A stretch of 10,767 bases of DNA, from positions 1-10,767 of the forward strand of contig CADCPE010000223.1 of NCBI GenBank assembly GCA_902803275.1, given 5' to 3'. Positions 1 through 5,618 of the stretch are shown here, in pieces. The position numbers and the translations under genes were made by a program. The DNA comes from an uncultured Erysipelotrichaceae bacterium (lineage in GTDB: Bacteria; Bacillota_I; Bacilli_A; Erysipelotrichales; Erysipelotrichaceae). The notes under the pieces were generated by a model, which made no database searches, was not told the origin of the DNA, and saw nothing but the letters and a program-made list of their open reading frames with translations. Each line of letters begins with the position of its first letter. The stretch's first letter is position 1.

Positions 1-30
1 AAAAAACCTGACATCGATGCATCAGGTTTT
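1..30 (-). terminator. Rho-independent terminator of the tRNA-Trp gene
   Basis: Positions 3-11 (AAAACCTGA) pair perfectly with 22-30 (TCAGGTTTT), giving a 9-bp stem around a 10-nt loop. Read on the minus strand, the stem is followed by a run of six T (complement of the A run at 1-6). It lies about 10 nt past the 3' end of the tRNA, where the tRNA transcript should stop. It could also act weakly on the plus strand for a gene to the left of the window, because four T end the stem in that direction. Confidence 0.85.
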
Positions 31-40
31 CATTTCATAA

Positions 41-114
41 TGGCAGGGGAGGTAGGGGTTGAACCCACACCAACGGTTTTGGAGACCGGTATACTACCGC
101 TATACTACTCCCCT
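41..114 (-). tRNA. trnW: tRNA-Trp, anticodon CCA
   Basis: On the minus strand this 74-nt stretch folds as a complete cloverleaf. The acceptor stem AGGGGAG/CTCCCCT pairs fully. The anticodon loop is CTCCAAA, so the anticodon is CCA, which reads UGG (Trp). The T arm is GTGGG with loop TTCAACC and CCTAC, containing one G-U pair. The gene encodes its own discriminator G and 3' CCA (41-44 on the plus strand). The outermost anticodon-stem pair is a C-U mismatch and the D stem contains wobble pairs, but the overall sequence is close to Bacillus tRNA-Trp. It stands alone here, with its own promoter and terminator. Together with TGA stop codons in neighbouring genes, it supports the standard genetic code. 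Confidence 0.97.
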
Positions 115-126
115 ATGCGCTAATTT

Positions 127-155
127 ATTTTATCTTAAACGAGTGTTTTTATCAA
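127..155 (-). promoter_or_regulatory. Promoter for tRNA-Trp
   Basis: On the minus strand, TTGATA (150-155) lies 17 nt upstream of TAAAAT (127-132). These match five of six bases of the -35 and five of six of the -10 vegetative consensus, at ideal spacing. The expected start is near 120, about 6 nt before the mature tRNA 5' end at 114. It occupies the same DNA as the forward -10 box at 160-165, so the two promoters overlap. Confidence 0.75.
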
Positions 156-159
156 GGTA

Positions 160-165
160 TATAAT
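160..165 (+). promoter_or_regulatory. -10 box for the GNAT/glycosyltransferase unit
   Basis: A perfect TATAAT lies just upstream of the acetyltransferase gene. No good -35 is visible 16-18 nt upstream (around 136-143 the sequence is AAACGA-like), and there is no TG extension. Transcription would start near 172, almost at the ATG at 174, so the mRNA would have little or no leader. Treat this as a candidate promoter. Confidence 0.45.
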
Positions 166-173
166 AAAGATGT

Positions 174-698
174 ATGTATATATTAAGCACAGTAAAACCA
201 TCTATGTATCAGTCCATAAAGGAGTACCGCGAACAGTTTCTGAAATGCGGTGATCACATGGACGGCTGCAGCAGTCTTGATCGCTATGAGGATATCGAAA
301 AGTGGGATCTCAACTGCAGGCTCTTTGAAGACAAGGCGACACTTCCACCCGGATATTCTCTGGGTTTTGAATATGTCTATGCTGATGGCAATGACGTGAT
401 AGGCATGGTCAATATCAGACCTGAAGCTCTGTCTCATCCTTATCTGAAGAAGTTCGGCGGTCATATCGGATATTCGGTAAGACCGGATCACAGAAAGGAA
501 GGCATTGGTACTGCCATGCTGAGGGACTGTCTGGTTCTGTGCAGGGAAAAATTTGCGCTTAAAAGGGTTCTGATAACCTGTTTAAAGGAGAATGAAGGCT
601 CCAGAAAAGTTATAATGAATAACGGCGGTGTATTTGAAAACGAGATACTCTATCCGCCTGAAGAAAAGTATTTGGAGAGGTATTGGATAAGCTTATGA
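174..698 (+). CDS. GNAT family N-acetyltransferase
   Basis: The 174-residue protein is predicted to transfer an acetyl group from acetyl-CoA to an amino group; the acceptor is unknown. The GNAT acetyl-CoA binding motif is at residues 97-116: a beta strand followed by R107-K-E-G110-I-G112, which matches R/Q-x-x-G-x-G/A. The downstream region (LKENEGS then a kinked helix with NNGG, about 137-152) fits the fold's second half. Length is normal for a stand-alone GNAT. The start at 174 keeps the short N-terminal strand and proline seen in this type of GNAT. It lacks a Shine-Dalgarno site and sits 8 nt after a TATAAT box. An internal ATG at 204 is possible but has no better ribosome site. The stop overlaps the next gene's ATG as ATGA, so the two are probably translated together. 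Cytoplasmic; substrate unassigned. Confidence 0.85.
   Translation: MYILSTVKPSMYQSIKEYREQFLKCGDHMDGCSSLDRYEDIEKWDLNCRLFEDKATLPPGYSLGFEYVYADGNDVIGMVNIRPEALSHPYLKKFGGHIGYSVRPDHRKEGIGTAMLRDCLVLCREKFALKRVLITCLKENEGSRKVIMNNGGVFENEILYPPEEKYLERYWISL
674..680 (+). promoter_or_regulatory. Ribosome binding site for the glycosyltransferase
   Basis: GGAGAGG inside the end of the acetyltransferase gene is the only Shine-Dalgarno-like sequence near the next start. It is 14 nt from the ATG at 695 (long) but only 2 nt from an in-frame TTG at 683 (too short). The ATG is preferred because it begins the family-typical N terminus MKIGQFSD and makes an ATGA overlap with the upstream stop, which would favour coupled re-initiation. 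Confidence 0.55.
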
Positions 699-1849
699 AA
701 ATCGGACAATTCTCAGATTCTTTTTTACCGATCATCGACGGTGTTGGTCGGGTCGTGTATAACTATTGCGAGACGATCGCCAATAAAGGCCACGAATGCA
801 CGATCGTAGCACCTTTGGACAAATTCGGCTACCGCGGAAAGTTTCCGTTTGAGATCATTGACTATTATGCCAAGAAAGTTCCGATCATGTCTTCCTATGA
901 TGCGGGACTTCCACCGTTTGACTTGCATTTCAATGCCCGAATGGATATGACGGATTTCGAGATCGTTCATGTCCATACGCCGTTTATTGCCGGCCATGAA
1001 GGCATAAAGTATGCCAAAGACCGCAAGATCCCGATTGTTGGGACCTTTCATTCCAAATACTATGATGATTTTCTGCAGATGACCGGTTCCAAGACGATCG
1101 CTACGATCGGAACGGACATGGTCGTCAATTTCTATAATCACTGCGATGAAGTATGGGCTGTATCGGAGAATTCAGCTGAGACCCTTGTTTCCTATGGCTA
1201 TAAGGGAAATGTTGAAGTCATGCCTAACGGCATGATGATCAAGGAACTTGATCCTTCCTGGGCAAAGAAGGCCAAAGAGCACTTTGGCTTGAATGATGAT
1301 CCGATCCTGCTTTTTGTCGGACAGCAGAACTGGAAGAAGAATATCGAAAGAGTTCTTGAATCATGTGCCTTGTTGAAGAAGGACGGAGTCAGATTCAATC
1401 TGGTTTTAGCCGGCAAAGGTCCGCACGAAGCAGAGATAGCCACCAGGATCAAACAGCTGGGCATAGAAGAAGAATCGCATTATGTAGGGCATATCCTTAA
1501 GGAAGATCTGCTTTCAGGACTCTATGCTTTGGCAAAACTCTTTGTTTTCCCGTCGCTGTATGACAATGCACCGATGGTCGTCAGGGAAGCGGCTAATGCC
1601 GGAACGCCAAGCATCGTCGTTGAAGGTTCAAGTTCCGCTGAGATCATAGAAAATGGAGTTAACGGCTTTACCTGCAAAGATGACAGTGAAGATCTCTTTA
1701 AGGTCATCAAGAATGCCTTGAACAATGAAAACCTGGAACAGATCGGTCAGACTGCGAAAAACACGATCCCGCAGTCATGGGATGAGATAATCGATCTTGT
1801 TCTTGATAGATATCAGTATCTGATCGATAGACATAAGGGACTCCTGTAG
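695..1849 (+). CDS. GT4-family glycosyltransferase (group 1, GT-B fold)
   Basis: This 384-residue enzyme (from ATG 695) is a retaining, nucleotide-sugar-dependent glycosyltransferase with two Rossmann domains. The N-terminal acceptor domain opens with MKIGQFSD and a glycine-containing loop (D15-G-V-G-R) and carries HVHTPF (92-97) and GTFHS (116-120), typical of the diacylglycerol glucosyltransferase-like branch. The C-terminal donor domain starts near residue 203 (ILLFVG), with LAGKGP near 238-243 and the donor motif at 286-298. The classic E-x7-E appears here as D290-x7-E298, a variant I recall in related Firmicute proteins. Candidate roles are membrane glycolipid or surface glycan synthesis; the sequence does not settle the acceptor. 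There are no membrane spans, so it is cytosolic or peripheral to the membrane. It overlaps the GNAT gene by 4 nt, and its stop codon lies within the terminator hairpin. An in-frame TTG at 683 would add four residues. Confidence 0.88.
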   Translation: MKIGQFSDSFLPIIDGVGRVVYNYCETIANKGHECTIVAPLDKFGYRGKFPFEIIDYYAKKVPIMSSYDAGLPPFDLHFNARMDMTDFEIVHVHTPFIAGHEGIKYAKDRKIPIVGTFHSKYYDDFLQMTGSKTIATIGTDMVVNFYNHCDEVWAVSENSAETLVSYGYKGNVEVMPNGMMIKELDPSWAKKAKEHFGLNDDPILLFVGQQNWKKNIERVLESCALLKKDGVRFNLVLAGKGPHEAEIATRIKQLGIEEESHYVGHILKEDLLSGLYALAKLFVFPSLYDNAPMVVREAANAGTPSIVVEGSSSAEIIENGVNGFTCKDDSEDLFKVIKNALNNENLEQIGQTAKNTIPQSWDEIIDLVLDRYQYLIDRHKGLL

Positions 1850-1857
1850 TCCTTTTT
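1835..1857 (+). terminator. Rho-independent terminator overlapping the glycosyltransferase stop codon
   Basis: Positions 1835-1842 (AAGGGACT) pair with 1848-1855 (AGTCCTTT), giving 8 bp with one G-U and a 5-nt loop, followed by a T run at 1853-1857. The stop codon TAG (1847-1849) is in the loop and 3' arm. The stem is short but well placed, and it separates this unit from the deoD operon, whose promoter begins at the last T. Confidence 0.7.
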
Positions 1858-1865
1858 GTTATAAT
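1857..1865 (+). promoter_or_regulatory. Extended -10 promoter for the deoD operon
   Basis: TGT followed by a perfect TATAAT (1860-1865) forms a TGnTATAAT extended -10. No recognisable -35 lies 16-18 nt upstream, where the terminator stem sits; extended -10 promoters can do without one. The start would be near 1872, giving a leader of about 29 nt that contains GGAGG (1887-1891), 9 nt before the ATG at 1901. Confidence 0.7.
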
Positions 1866-1900
1866 CTAAATAGAGAAAACAATTATGGAGGATAATTTTT

Positions 1901-2620
1901 ATGGCAACTGCTCATAATAAAGCTAATGTAGGTGATATCGCGAATATCGTCCTTATGCCGGGCGATCCTTTGCGTGCCAAATTCATTGCCGACAAATTCC
2001 TGCTGGACGTTGAACAGTTCAACAGTGTCAGAAACATGTTCGGTTTTACCGGTACATACAATGGCAAGCGTGTATCCGTAATGGGCTCAGGAATGGGAAT
2101 CCCATCTATAAGCCTTTATGCCTATGAACTTTACAAGTTCTATGGTGTCGACAAGATCGTCAGGATCGGTTCAACCGGTACATACAAGGAAGATATCGAT
2201 ATCTACTCAACGATCCTGGCAACAGCTGCATATTCTGATTCATCATTCGCCAAGGTGGCTTATGGTGATGACAGCGAATTCCAGTATCCGAGCGCAAAGC
2301 TCAATGCGGAACTCAAAAAAGCTTCTGAAAAACTTGGCATCAAGCTGATCGAAGGCAAGGTCTGGTCAAGTGATGTCTTCTATTATGATGAAAGCCAGCT
2401 GGCCGGTTCTTTGCAGAAGGCCATCGATTACGATCTGGTCTGTGCGGAAATGGAATCATTCGGCCTGTTTGCTACGGCCAAGAACCTGGGCAAGGAAGCT
2501 GCATGTATCCTGACCGTTTCCGATAATATCATCACGCACAAGGAAACGACTTCCGAAGAAAGACAGCTGAAACTCGTCGACATGATGAGAGTCGCTCTTG
2601 AAGCAACCTTAGGTGTCTAA
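1901..2620 (+). CDS. deoD: Purine nucleoside phosphorylase, DeoD type
   Basis: Catalyses reversible phosphorolysis of purine (deoxy)ribonucleosides to free base plus (deoxy)ribose-1-phosphate in the cytoplasm. The 239-residue length equals that of E. coli DeoD, the hexameric high-molecular-mass type that accepts both 6-oxo and 6-amino purines. Key positions are present: H5, the phosphate-binding G21 and R25 in MPGDPLR, R44 from the neighbouring subunit, R88 in RIGSTG, the ribose/base site E183-M184-E185, and the catalytic D208 and R221 (SD at 207-208, ERQ at 220-222). A threonine (T92) stands where E. coli has cysteine in its GSCG motif. GGAGG 9 nt upstream fixes the start. It is first in an operon with a ribokinase and an M19 peptidase and ends exactly where the ribokinase ATG begins. 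No phosphopentomutase gene is visible here to process ribose-1-phosphate. Confidence 0.96.
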   Translation: MATAHNKANVGDIANIVLMPGDPLRAKFIADKFLLDVEQFNSVRNMFGFTGTYNGKRVSVMGSGMGIPSISLYAYELYKFYGVDKIVRIGSTGTYKEDIDIYSTILATAAYSDSSFAKVAYGDDSEFQYPSAKLNAELKKASEKLGIKLIEGKVWSSDVFYYDESQLAGSLQKAIDYDLVCAEMESFGLFATAKNLGKEAACILTVSDNIITHKETTSEERQLKLVDMMRVALEATLGV

Positions 2621-3496
2621 ATGAAGATTCTCAGTTTCGGATCACTCAACTACGATCACGTCTATGAGATGGATCATTTTGTTGAACCAAAGGAAACCCA
2701 ATCATCTCTGGCTTATGCCAGAGGTTTTGGCGGTAAGGGACTTAATCAGTCGATTGCTTTGGCTAAAGCCGGAATGGAAGTCTATCATGCCGGCAGAGTG
2801 GGAAATGACGGCCAGGATTTCATTGACTATCTGAATAAGTACGGTGTAAATACCGATTATCTTTTGAAAGATGATTCACTTGCGACCGGCCATGCGATCA
2901 TTGAAGTATGCAAGGGCCAGAACTGCATCATCCTTCATGGCGGTGCCAACCAGGCGATTGATGAAAGACAGATTGATGAAGTGCTGACGCATTTTGAAAA
3001 GGGTGATGTCCTTCTGATTCAGAATGAAATATCCAATCTTGCGTATCTGATAGATAAGGCCAGTGAAAAGGGGCTGCTGATAGTATTCAATACTGCTCCG
3101 ATGAATGAGAAAGTATTTACTTATCCTTTAAACAAGATTGATATCTTCATCGTCAACGAGATCGAAGGTGCCGGGCTTGCCGGAAGCGAAAGCAAGAATT
3201 ATGAAGAAATCATTGCATGTCTTAAGGATAAGTATCCCGGCAAAAAGATCGTTATGACTGTAGGAGAAAGCGGTTCATATTTTATTTGCGATGATCTGCT
3301 TGTCCATCAGGATGCCTACAAAGTTGAGGCTATCGATACGACGGCAGCCGGCGATACCTTTACCGGCTTTTTCCTGGCTTCCTATCTTAAGGACAAGGAT
3401 ATAGGGAAAGCTCTTGACCTGGCGGCCAAAGCTTCCAGCATCACTGTTCAGGGCAAAGGAGCTGCACAGTCCATACCAGGTATCGAAGAACTATGA
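2621..3496 (+). CDS. rbsK: Ribokinase (PfkB family)
   Basis: Predicted to phosphorylate D-ribose with ATP to ribose-5-phosphate. The 291-residue protein has both PfkB signatures: G37-G-K-G-L-N-Q near the N terminus and D239-T-T-A-A-G-D245-T-F at the ATP/anion-hole end, with D245 as catalytic base. Residues equivalent to the ribose-binding set of E. coli RbsK are all present: N10 and D12 (in GSLNYDH), K39, N42, E136 (in QNE) and D245. NEIE at 179-182 is the usual metal/phosphate-associated motif. This makes ribokinase more likely than another PfkB sugar or nucleoside kinase, though adenosine-type activity cannot be excluded. It begins directly after the deoD stop with AGGTG (2611-2615) as ribosome site, implying coupled translation. 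Free ribose could come from the two nucleoside hydrolases at 5619-7504. Confidence 0.85.
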   Translation: MKILSFGSLNYDHVYEMDHFVEPKETQSSLAYARGFGGKGLNQSIALAKAGMEVYHAGRVGNDGQDFIDYLNKYGVNTDYLLKDDSLATGHAIIEVCKGQNCIILHGGANQAIDERQIDEVLTHFEKGDVLLIQNEISNLAYLIDKASEKGLLIVFNTAPMNEKVFTYPLNKIDIFIVNEIEGAGLAGSESKNYEEIIACLKDKYPGKKIVMTVGESGSYFICDDLLVHQDAYKVEAIDTTAAGDTFTGFFLASYLKDKDIGKALDLAAKASSITVQGKGAAQSIPGIEEL

Positions 3497-4458
3497 AATA
3501 CGCAGATATGCACTGTGATACCATTACTGCTCTTTACAGAAGCAACGGTTCACTAAGAGAAAATGATCTACATATAGATCTGAATAAAATGCGCAAGGGC
3601 GAATGTCTGATGCAGAACTTCGCCGTTTTTACCGATATCGCAAAGCAAGATTCATCCTTCACCAGGGCTGCTATCGATTATTATTACAAGCAGCTTGAAG
3701 AAAACAAGGATCTGATCGCTCCGGCATATACATATGAAGATATCCTCAGAAATGATGAAAACAAAAAGATCAGTGCCGTGCTTACTCTTGAAGAAGGCAG
3801 CGTCATTGACGATGATCTAAGCAATCTTGACTACTACTATGACAGAGGCGTCAGGATGATCACTCTGACATGGAACTATCCTAACGGTATCGGTCATCCC
3901 AACTTCATCTATGAGAAAGACAGGGACCATGATAAGCTGCATACGATCAATGAAAAAGACGGTTTGACGCCTTTTGGCATAGAGTATGTAAGAAAGATGG
4001 AAGAACTGGGCATCATCGTTGATGTTTCCCATCTCTCGGATGCAGGATTCTATGATGTGCTGAAGTATTCAACCAAACCTTTTGTCGCTTCACATTCCAA
4101 TGCCCGTGCAGTCTGTCCTGTCGCCAGAAATCTCAGTGACGGCATGATCAGAAAGCTGGCGGACAAAGGCGGGGTAACAGGACTCAACTACTGTTCAGCC
4201 TTTATCGAAGATCTCAACGAAGAGATAACCATGATCGATAATATGGTCAGACATATCCGTTACATCGTCGATGTCGGCGGTATCGATTGTATCGGTCTTG
4301 GTTCAGACTTTGACGGTATCGGCAATAAGCTGGAGATCAAAGATGCATCGGGAGTTCAGAAACTCTATGAGGCACTCAAAGCGTATTTCAGTCAAGATGA
4401 GCTGGAAAAGATCTTCTACAGGAATGTATTAAGAGTATATAAGGAAACACTGAAATAA
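3493..4458 (+). CDS. Membrane-dipeptidase family (peptidase M19) zinc hydrolase
   Basis: The 321-residue TIM-barrel metallohydrolase is related to renal dipeptidase and bacterial M19 dipeptidases, which split dipeptides, including some with a C-terminal D-residue. The binuclear zinc ligands are all visible: H7-x-D9 (HCDT), the bridging glutamate in LEEG (E101), H180 in DVSH, H201 in SHSN, and D272 in GSDFDG. The HSNARAVCPVARN stretch (201-213) with its arginine is characteristic of the family. There is no signal peptide or GPI-type tail, so it should be cytosolic. Its ATG overlaps the ribokinase stop by 4 nt (ATGA), placing it in the deoD operon, and a terminator follows directly. A peptidase with nucleoside genes is unusual. 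It may hydrolyse imported dipeptides or a related amide, and the physiological substrate cannot be read from the sequence. Confidence 0.9.
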   Translation: MKYADMHCDTITALYRSNGSLRENDLHIDLNKMRKGECLMQNFAVFTDIAKQDSSFTRAAIDYYYKQLEENKDLIAPAYTYEDILRNDENKKISAVLTLEEGSVIDDDLSNLDYYYDRGVRMITLTWNYPNGIGHPNFIYEKDRDHDKLHTINEKDGLTPFGIEYVRKMEELGIIVDVSHLSDAGFYDVLKYSTKPFVASHSNARAVCPVARNLSDGMIRKLADKGGVTGLNYCSAFIEDLNEEITMIDNMVRHIRYIVDVGGIDCIGLGSDFDGIGNKLEIKDASGVQKLYEALKAYFSQDELEKIFYRNVLRVYKETLK

Positions 4459-4480
4459 AGAGACATCGCTGATGTCTCTT
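4458..4480. terminator. Bidirectional terminator between convergent operons
   Basis: Positions 4458-4467 (AAGAGACATC) pair perfectly with 4471-4480 (GATGTCTCTT), forming a 10-bp stem with a 3-nt loop. On the minus strand it is followed by TTTATTT, serving the adenosine deaminase transcript. On the plus strand the tail is poorer (TT then ATAC), so termination of the deoD operon may be incomplete in that direction. The plus-strand stem starts at the last base of the M19 stop codon. Confidence 0.8.
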
Positions 4481-4510
4481 ATACTATGCATATTCAGTTT
4501 TTCATTATTG

Positions 4511-5536
4511 TCAGATCAGAGTGTCCAGACAGTTCTCCAGTTCGGCGATGATCCTTTTCTTGTCCTGTTCAGGCAGGAATGAATACTTGATGGAGTTGAT
4601 GTTCATCAGGATGAGATCTTCATATTCAAAGCCCATTTCATTGATGCAGTGATCATATTCATCTTCAAGATTTACTCTGGCCATGGTCATATTGTCGGTG
4701 TTGATCGTGATCGGAACACCCAGGGCATAGAGGTTATAAGCCGGATGCATGCCATAGCTTTCTCTGGTCTTGCATTGGACATTTGAAGTAGGACAGATCT
4801 CTAAAGCGATCTCGTGGTCGGCACAGTATCTTGAGAGTTCAGGATTTTCGTATACATGGTGGCCATGTCCGATCCTTCTGGCTCCCATTTCGATCGCATC
4901 CTTGACGGTACGCCAGTCCTGCGAGTCACCTGCGTGGCAGATGCATGGAATGCCGGTTTCCTGAGCTTTCTTGAACAAAGGCGCAAAGTTGCTTAACGGT
5001 ACAATGCCTTCAGCACCGGCCAGATCCACACAGACGACGCCATCATTCATATATTCATGGGCAATGGAAGCTGTCTCCATATTCTTATCCCAGTTGACTT
5101 TCTCTGTTCCGACGCACATCATGCAGCAGATGATGCCGATCATGATATCCGGATATCTATTCAGGGCGTTTCTTCTTCCTTCCAGAACAGCTTCGATCGC
5201 CTCTTTCTGGCTTAAACCCTTATCGGTATGAAGCTGCGGGGCAAATCTTATTTCAGCATAGGCCAGACCCTGATTATGCAGATCTTCGATCAGTTCTTCA
5301 GTGATGCGTCTGATCGAATCCTTGTCCTGCATTACCTGCAGCGGTGCATCGAACATCTTCAGGTATTCGTTGACACTGTCGGAATTTGAACACTTTTCCA
5401 TCCAATCCTTGTAACCCTGCAGGGTATCGGCAGGCATTTCTACGCCCTGTTTTTCAACCAGTTCCCAGACTGTTTCCGGTCTGAAGGAACCGTCAAGATG
5501 CAAATGCAGATCTACTTTCGGAAAATTGTATTTCAT
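4511..5536 (-). CDS. add: Adenosine deaminase family protein (altered active site)
   Basis: A 341-residue TIM-barrel deaminase predicted to convert (deoxy)adenosine to (deoxy)inosine, feeding DeoD and the hydrolases. Zinc ligands are present: H11 and H13 in HLHLDGS, H201 in CHAGD, and D281 in NTDN. The catalytic H226 region (IGHGHH) and CPTSN (249-253) match the family. Two positions differ from the well-studied mouse enzyme: the catalytic glutamate of HAGE is D204, and the second aspartate of the NTDD motif, which contacts purine N7, is N282. The Asn form is known to me from actinobacterial members; HAGD seems to be a branch feature in anaerobic Firmicutes, but I cannot verify that. The start is fixed by an in-frame TAA two codons upstream. 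The ribosome site is weak (GAGG 14 nt away). Its only close neighbours are nucleoside genes, which supports nucleoside deamination. Confidence 0.87.
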   Translation of the reverse strand: MKYNFPKVDLHLHLDGSFRPETVWELVEKQGVEMPADTLQGYKDWMEKCSNSDSVNEYLKMFDAPLQVMQDKDSIRRITEELIEDLHNQGLAYAEIRFAPQLHTDKGLSQKEAIEAVLEGRRNALNRYPDIMIGIICCMMCVGTEKVNWDKNMETASIAHEYMNDGVVCVDLAGAEGIVPLSNFAPLFKKAQETGIPCICHAGDSQDWRTVKDAIEMGARRIGHGHHVYENPELSRYCADHEIALEICPTSNVQCKTRESYGMHPAYNLYALGVPITINTDNMTMARVNLEDEYDHCINEMGFEYEDLILMNINSIKYSFLPEQDKKRIIAELENCLDTLI

Positions 5537-5560
5537 ATCTTAGCTACCATCCTCATCTAA

Positions 5561-5566
5561 ATTATA
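5561..5566 (-). promoter_or_regulatory. -10 box for the adenosine deaminase gene
   Basis: On the minus strand 5566-5561 reads TATAAT, placing transcription start near 5554 and leaving a leader of about 18 nt. The -35 position (about 5584-5589) reads ATTCTA, a poor match, and it coincides with the forward -10 of the hydrolase operon. A candidate only, supported by the exact hexamer and its position. Confidence 0.5.
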
Positions 5567-5569
5567 AAG

Positions 5570-5602
5570 CAATTTCACTGTGCTAGAATAAAAGAGAAAT
5601 TG
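5570..5602. repeat. Inverted repeat across the divergent promoter region
   Basis: CAATTTC (5570-5576) and GAAATTG (5596-5602) are exact inverted copies separated by 19 nt, flanking the forward -10 box. The spacing would put the half-sites on nearly the same helical face, so an operator for a regulator of both transcripts is conceivable. Seven A/T-rich base pairs can arise by chance, so this is only suggestive. Confidence 0.25.
5581..5589 (+). promoter_or_regulatory. Extended -10 promoter for the nucleoside hydrolase operon
   Basis: TGC followed by TAGAAT (5584-5589) is an extended -10 with five of six consensus bases. No good -35 is present (ATTATA at 17-nt spacing, which is the divergent -10). 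The start would be near 5596. The ribosome site AAGGA (5603-5607) precedes the ATG at 5619. Confidence 0.55.
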
Positions 5603-5618
5603 AAGGAAAGAGATAAAT

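Noticed and set aside
59..253. 64-codon plus-strand frame at the left end
   Set aside because: It runs antisense through the tRNA-Trp gene and into the acetyltransferase in another frame, and has no recognisable protein content.
683..697. TTG start for the glycosyltransferase at 683
   Set aside because: It adds four residues before the family-typical MKIG start, and the ribosome site would be only 2 nt away; the ATG at 695 makes the common ATGA overlap.
174..698. Alternative genetic code (TGA as Trp)
   Set aside because: TGA ends the acetyltransferase, ribokinase, deaminase and first hydrolase exactly at family-typical lengths, Trp is TGG, and the tRNA anticodon is CCA.
1..700. Integration site or mobile element next to the tRNA gene
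   Set aside because: No integrase, direct repeat of the tRNA 3' end or phage gene is present, and the tRNA has its own terminator.
2044..2185. Repeated ACCGGTACATACAA at about 2047 and 2173 inside deoD
   Set aside because: Both copies encode a Thr-Gly-Thr-Tyr stretch conserved in the protein; too short and too far apart to be a mobile or regulatory repeat.
2192..2204. GATATCGATATC palindrome inside deoD
   Set aside because: A chance palindrome from Ile-Asp codons in a gene with normal coding; no promoter or terminator nearby.
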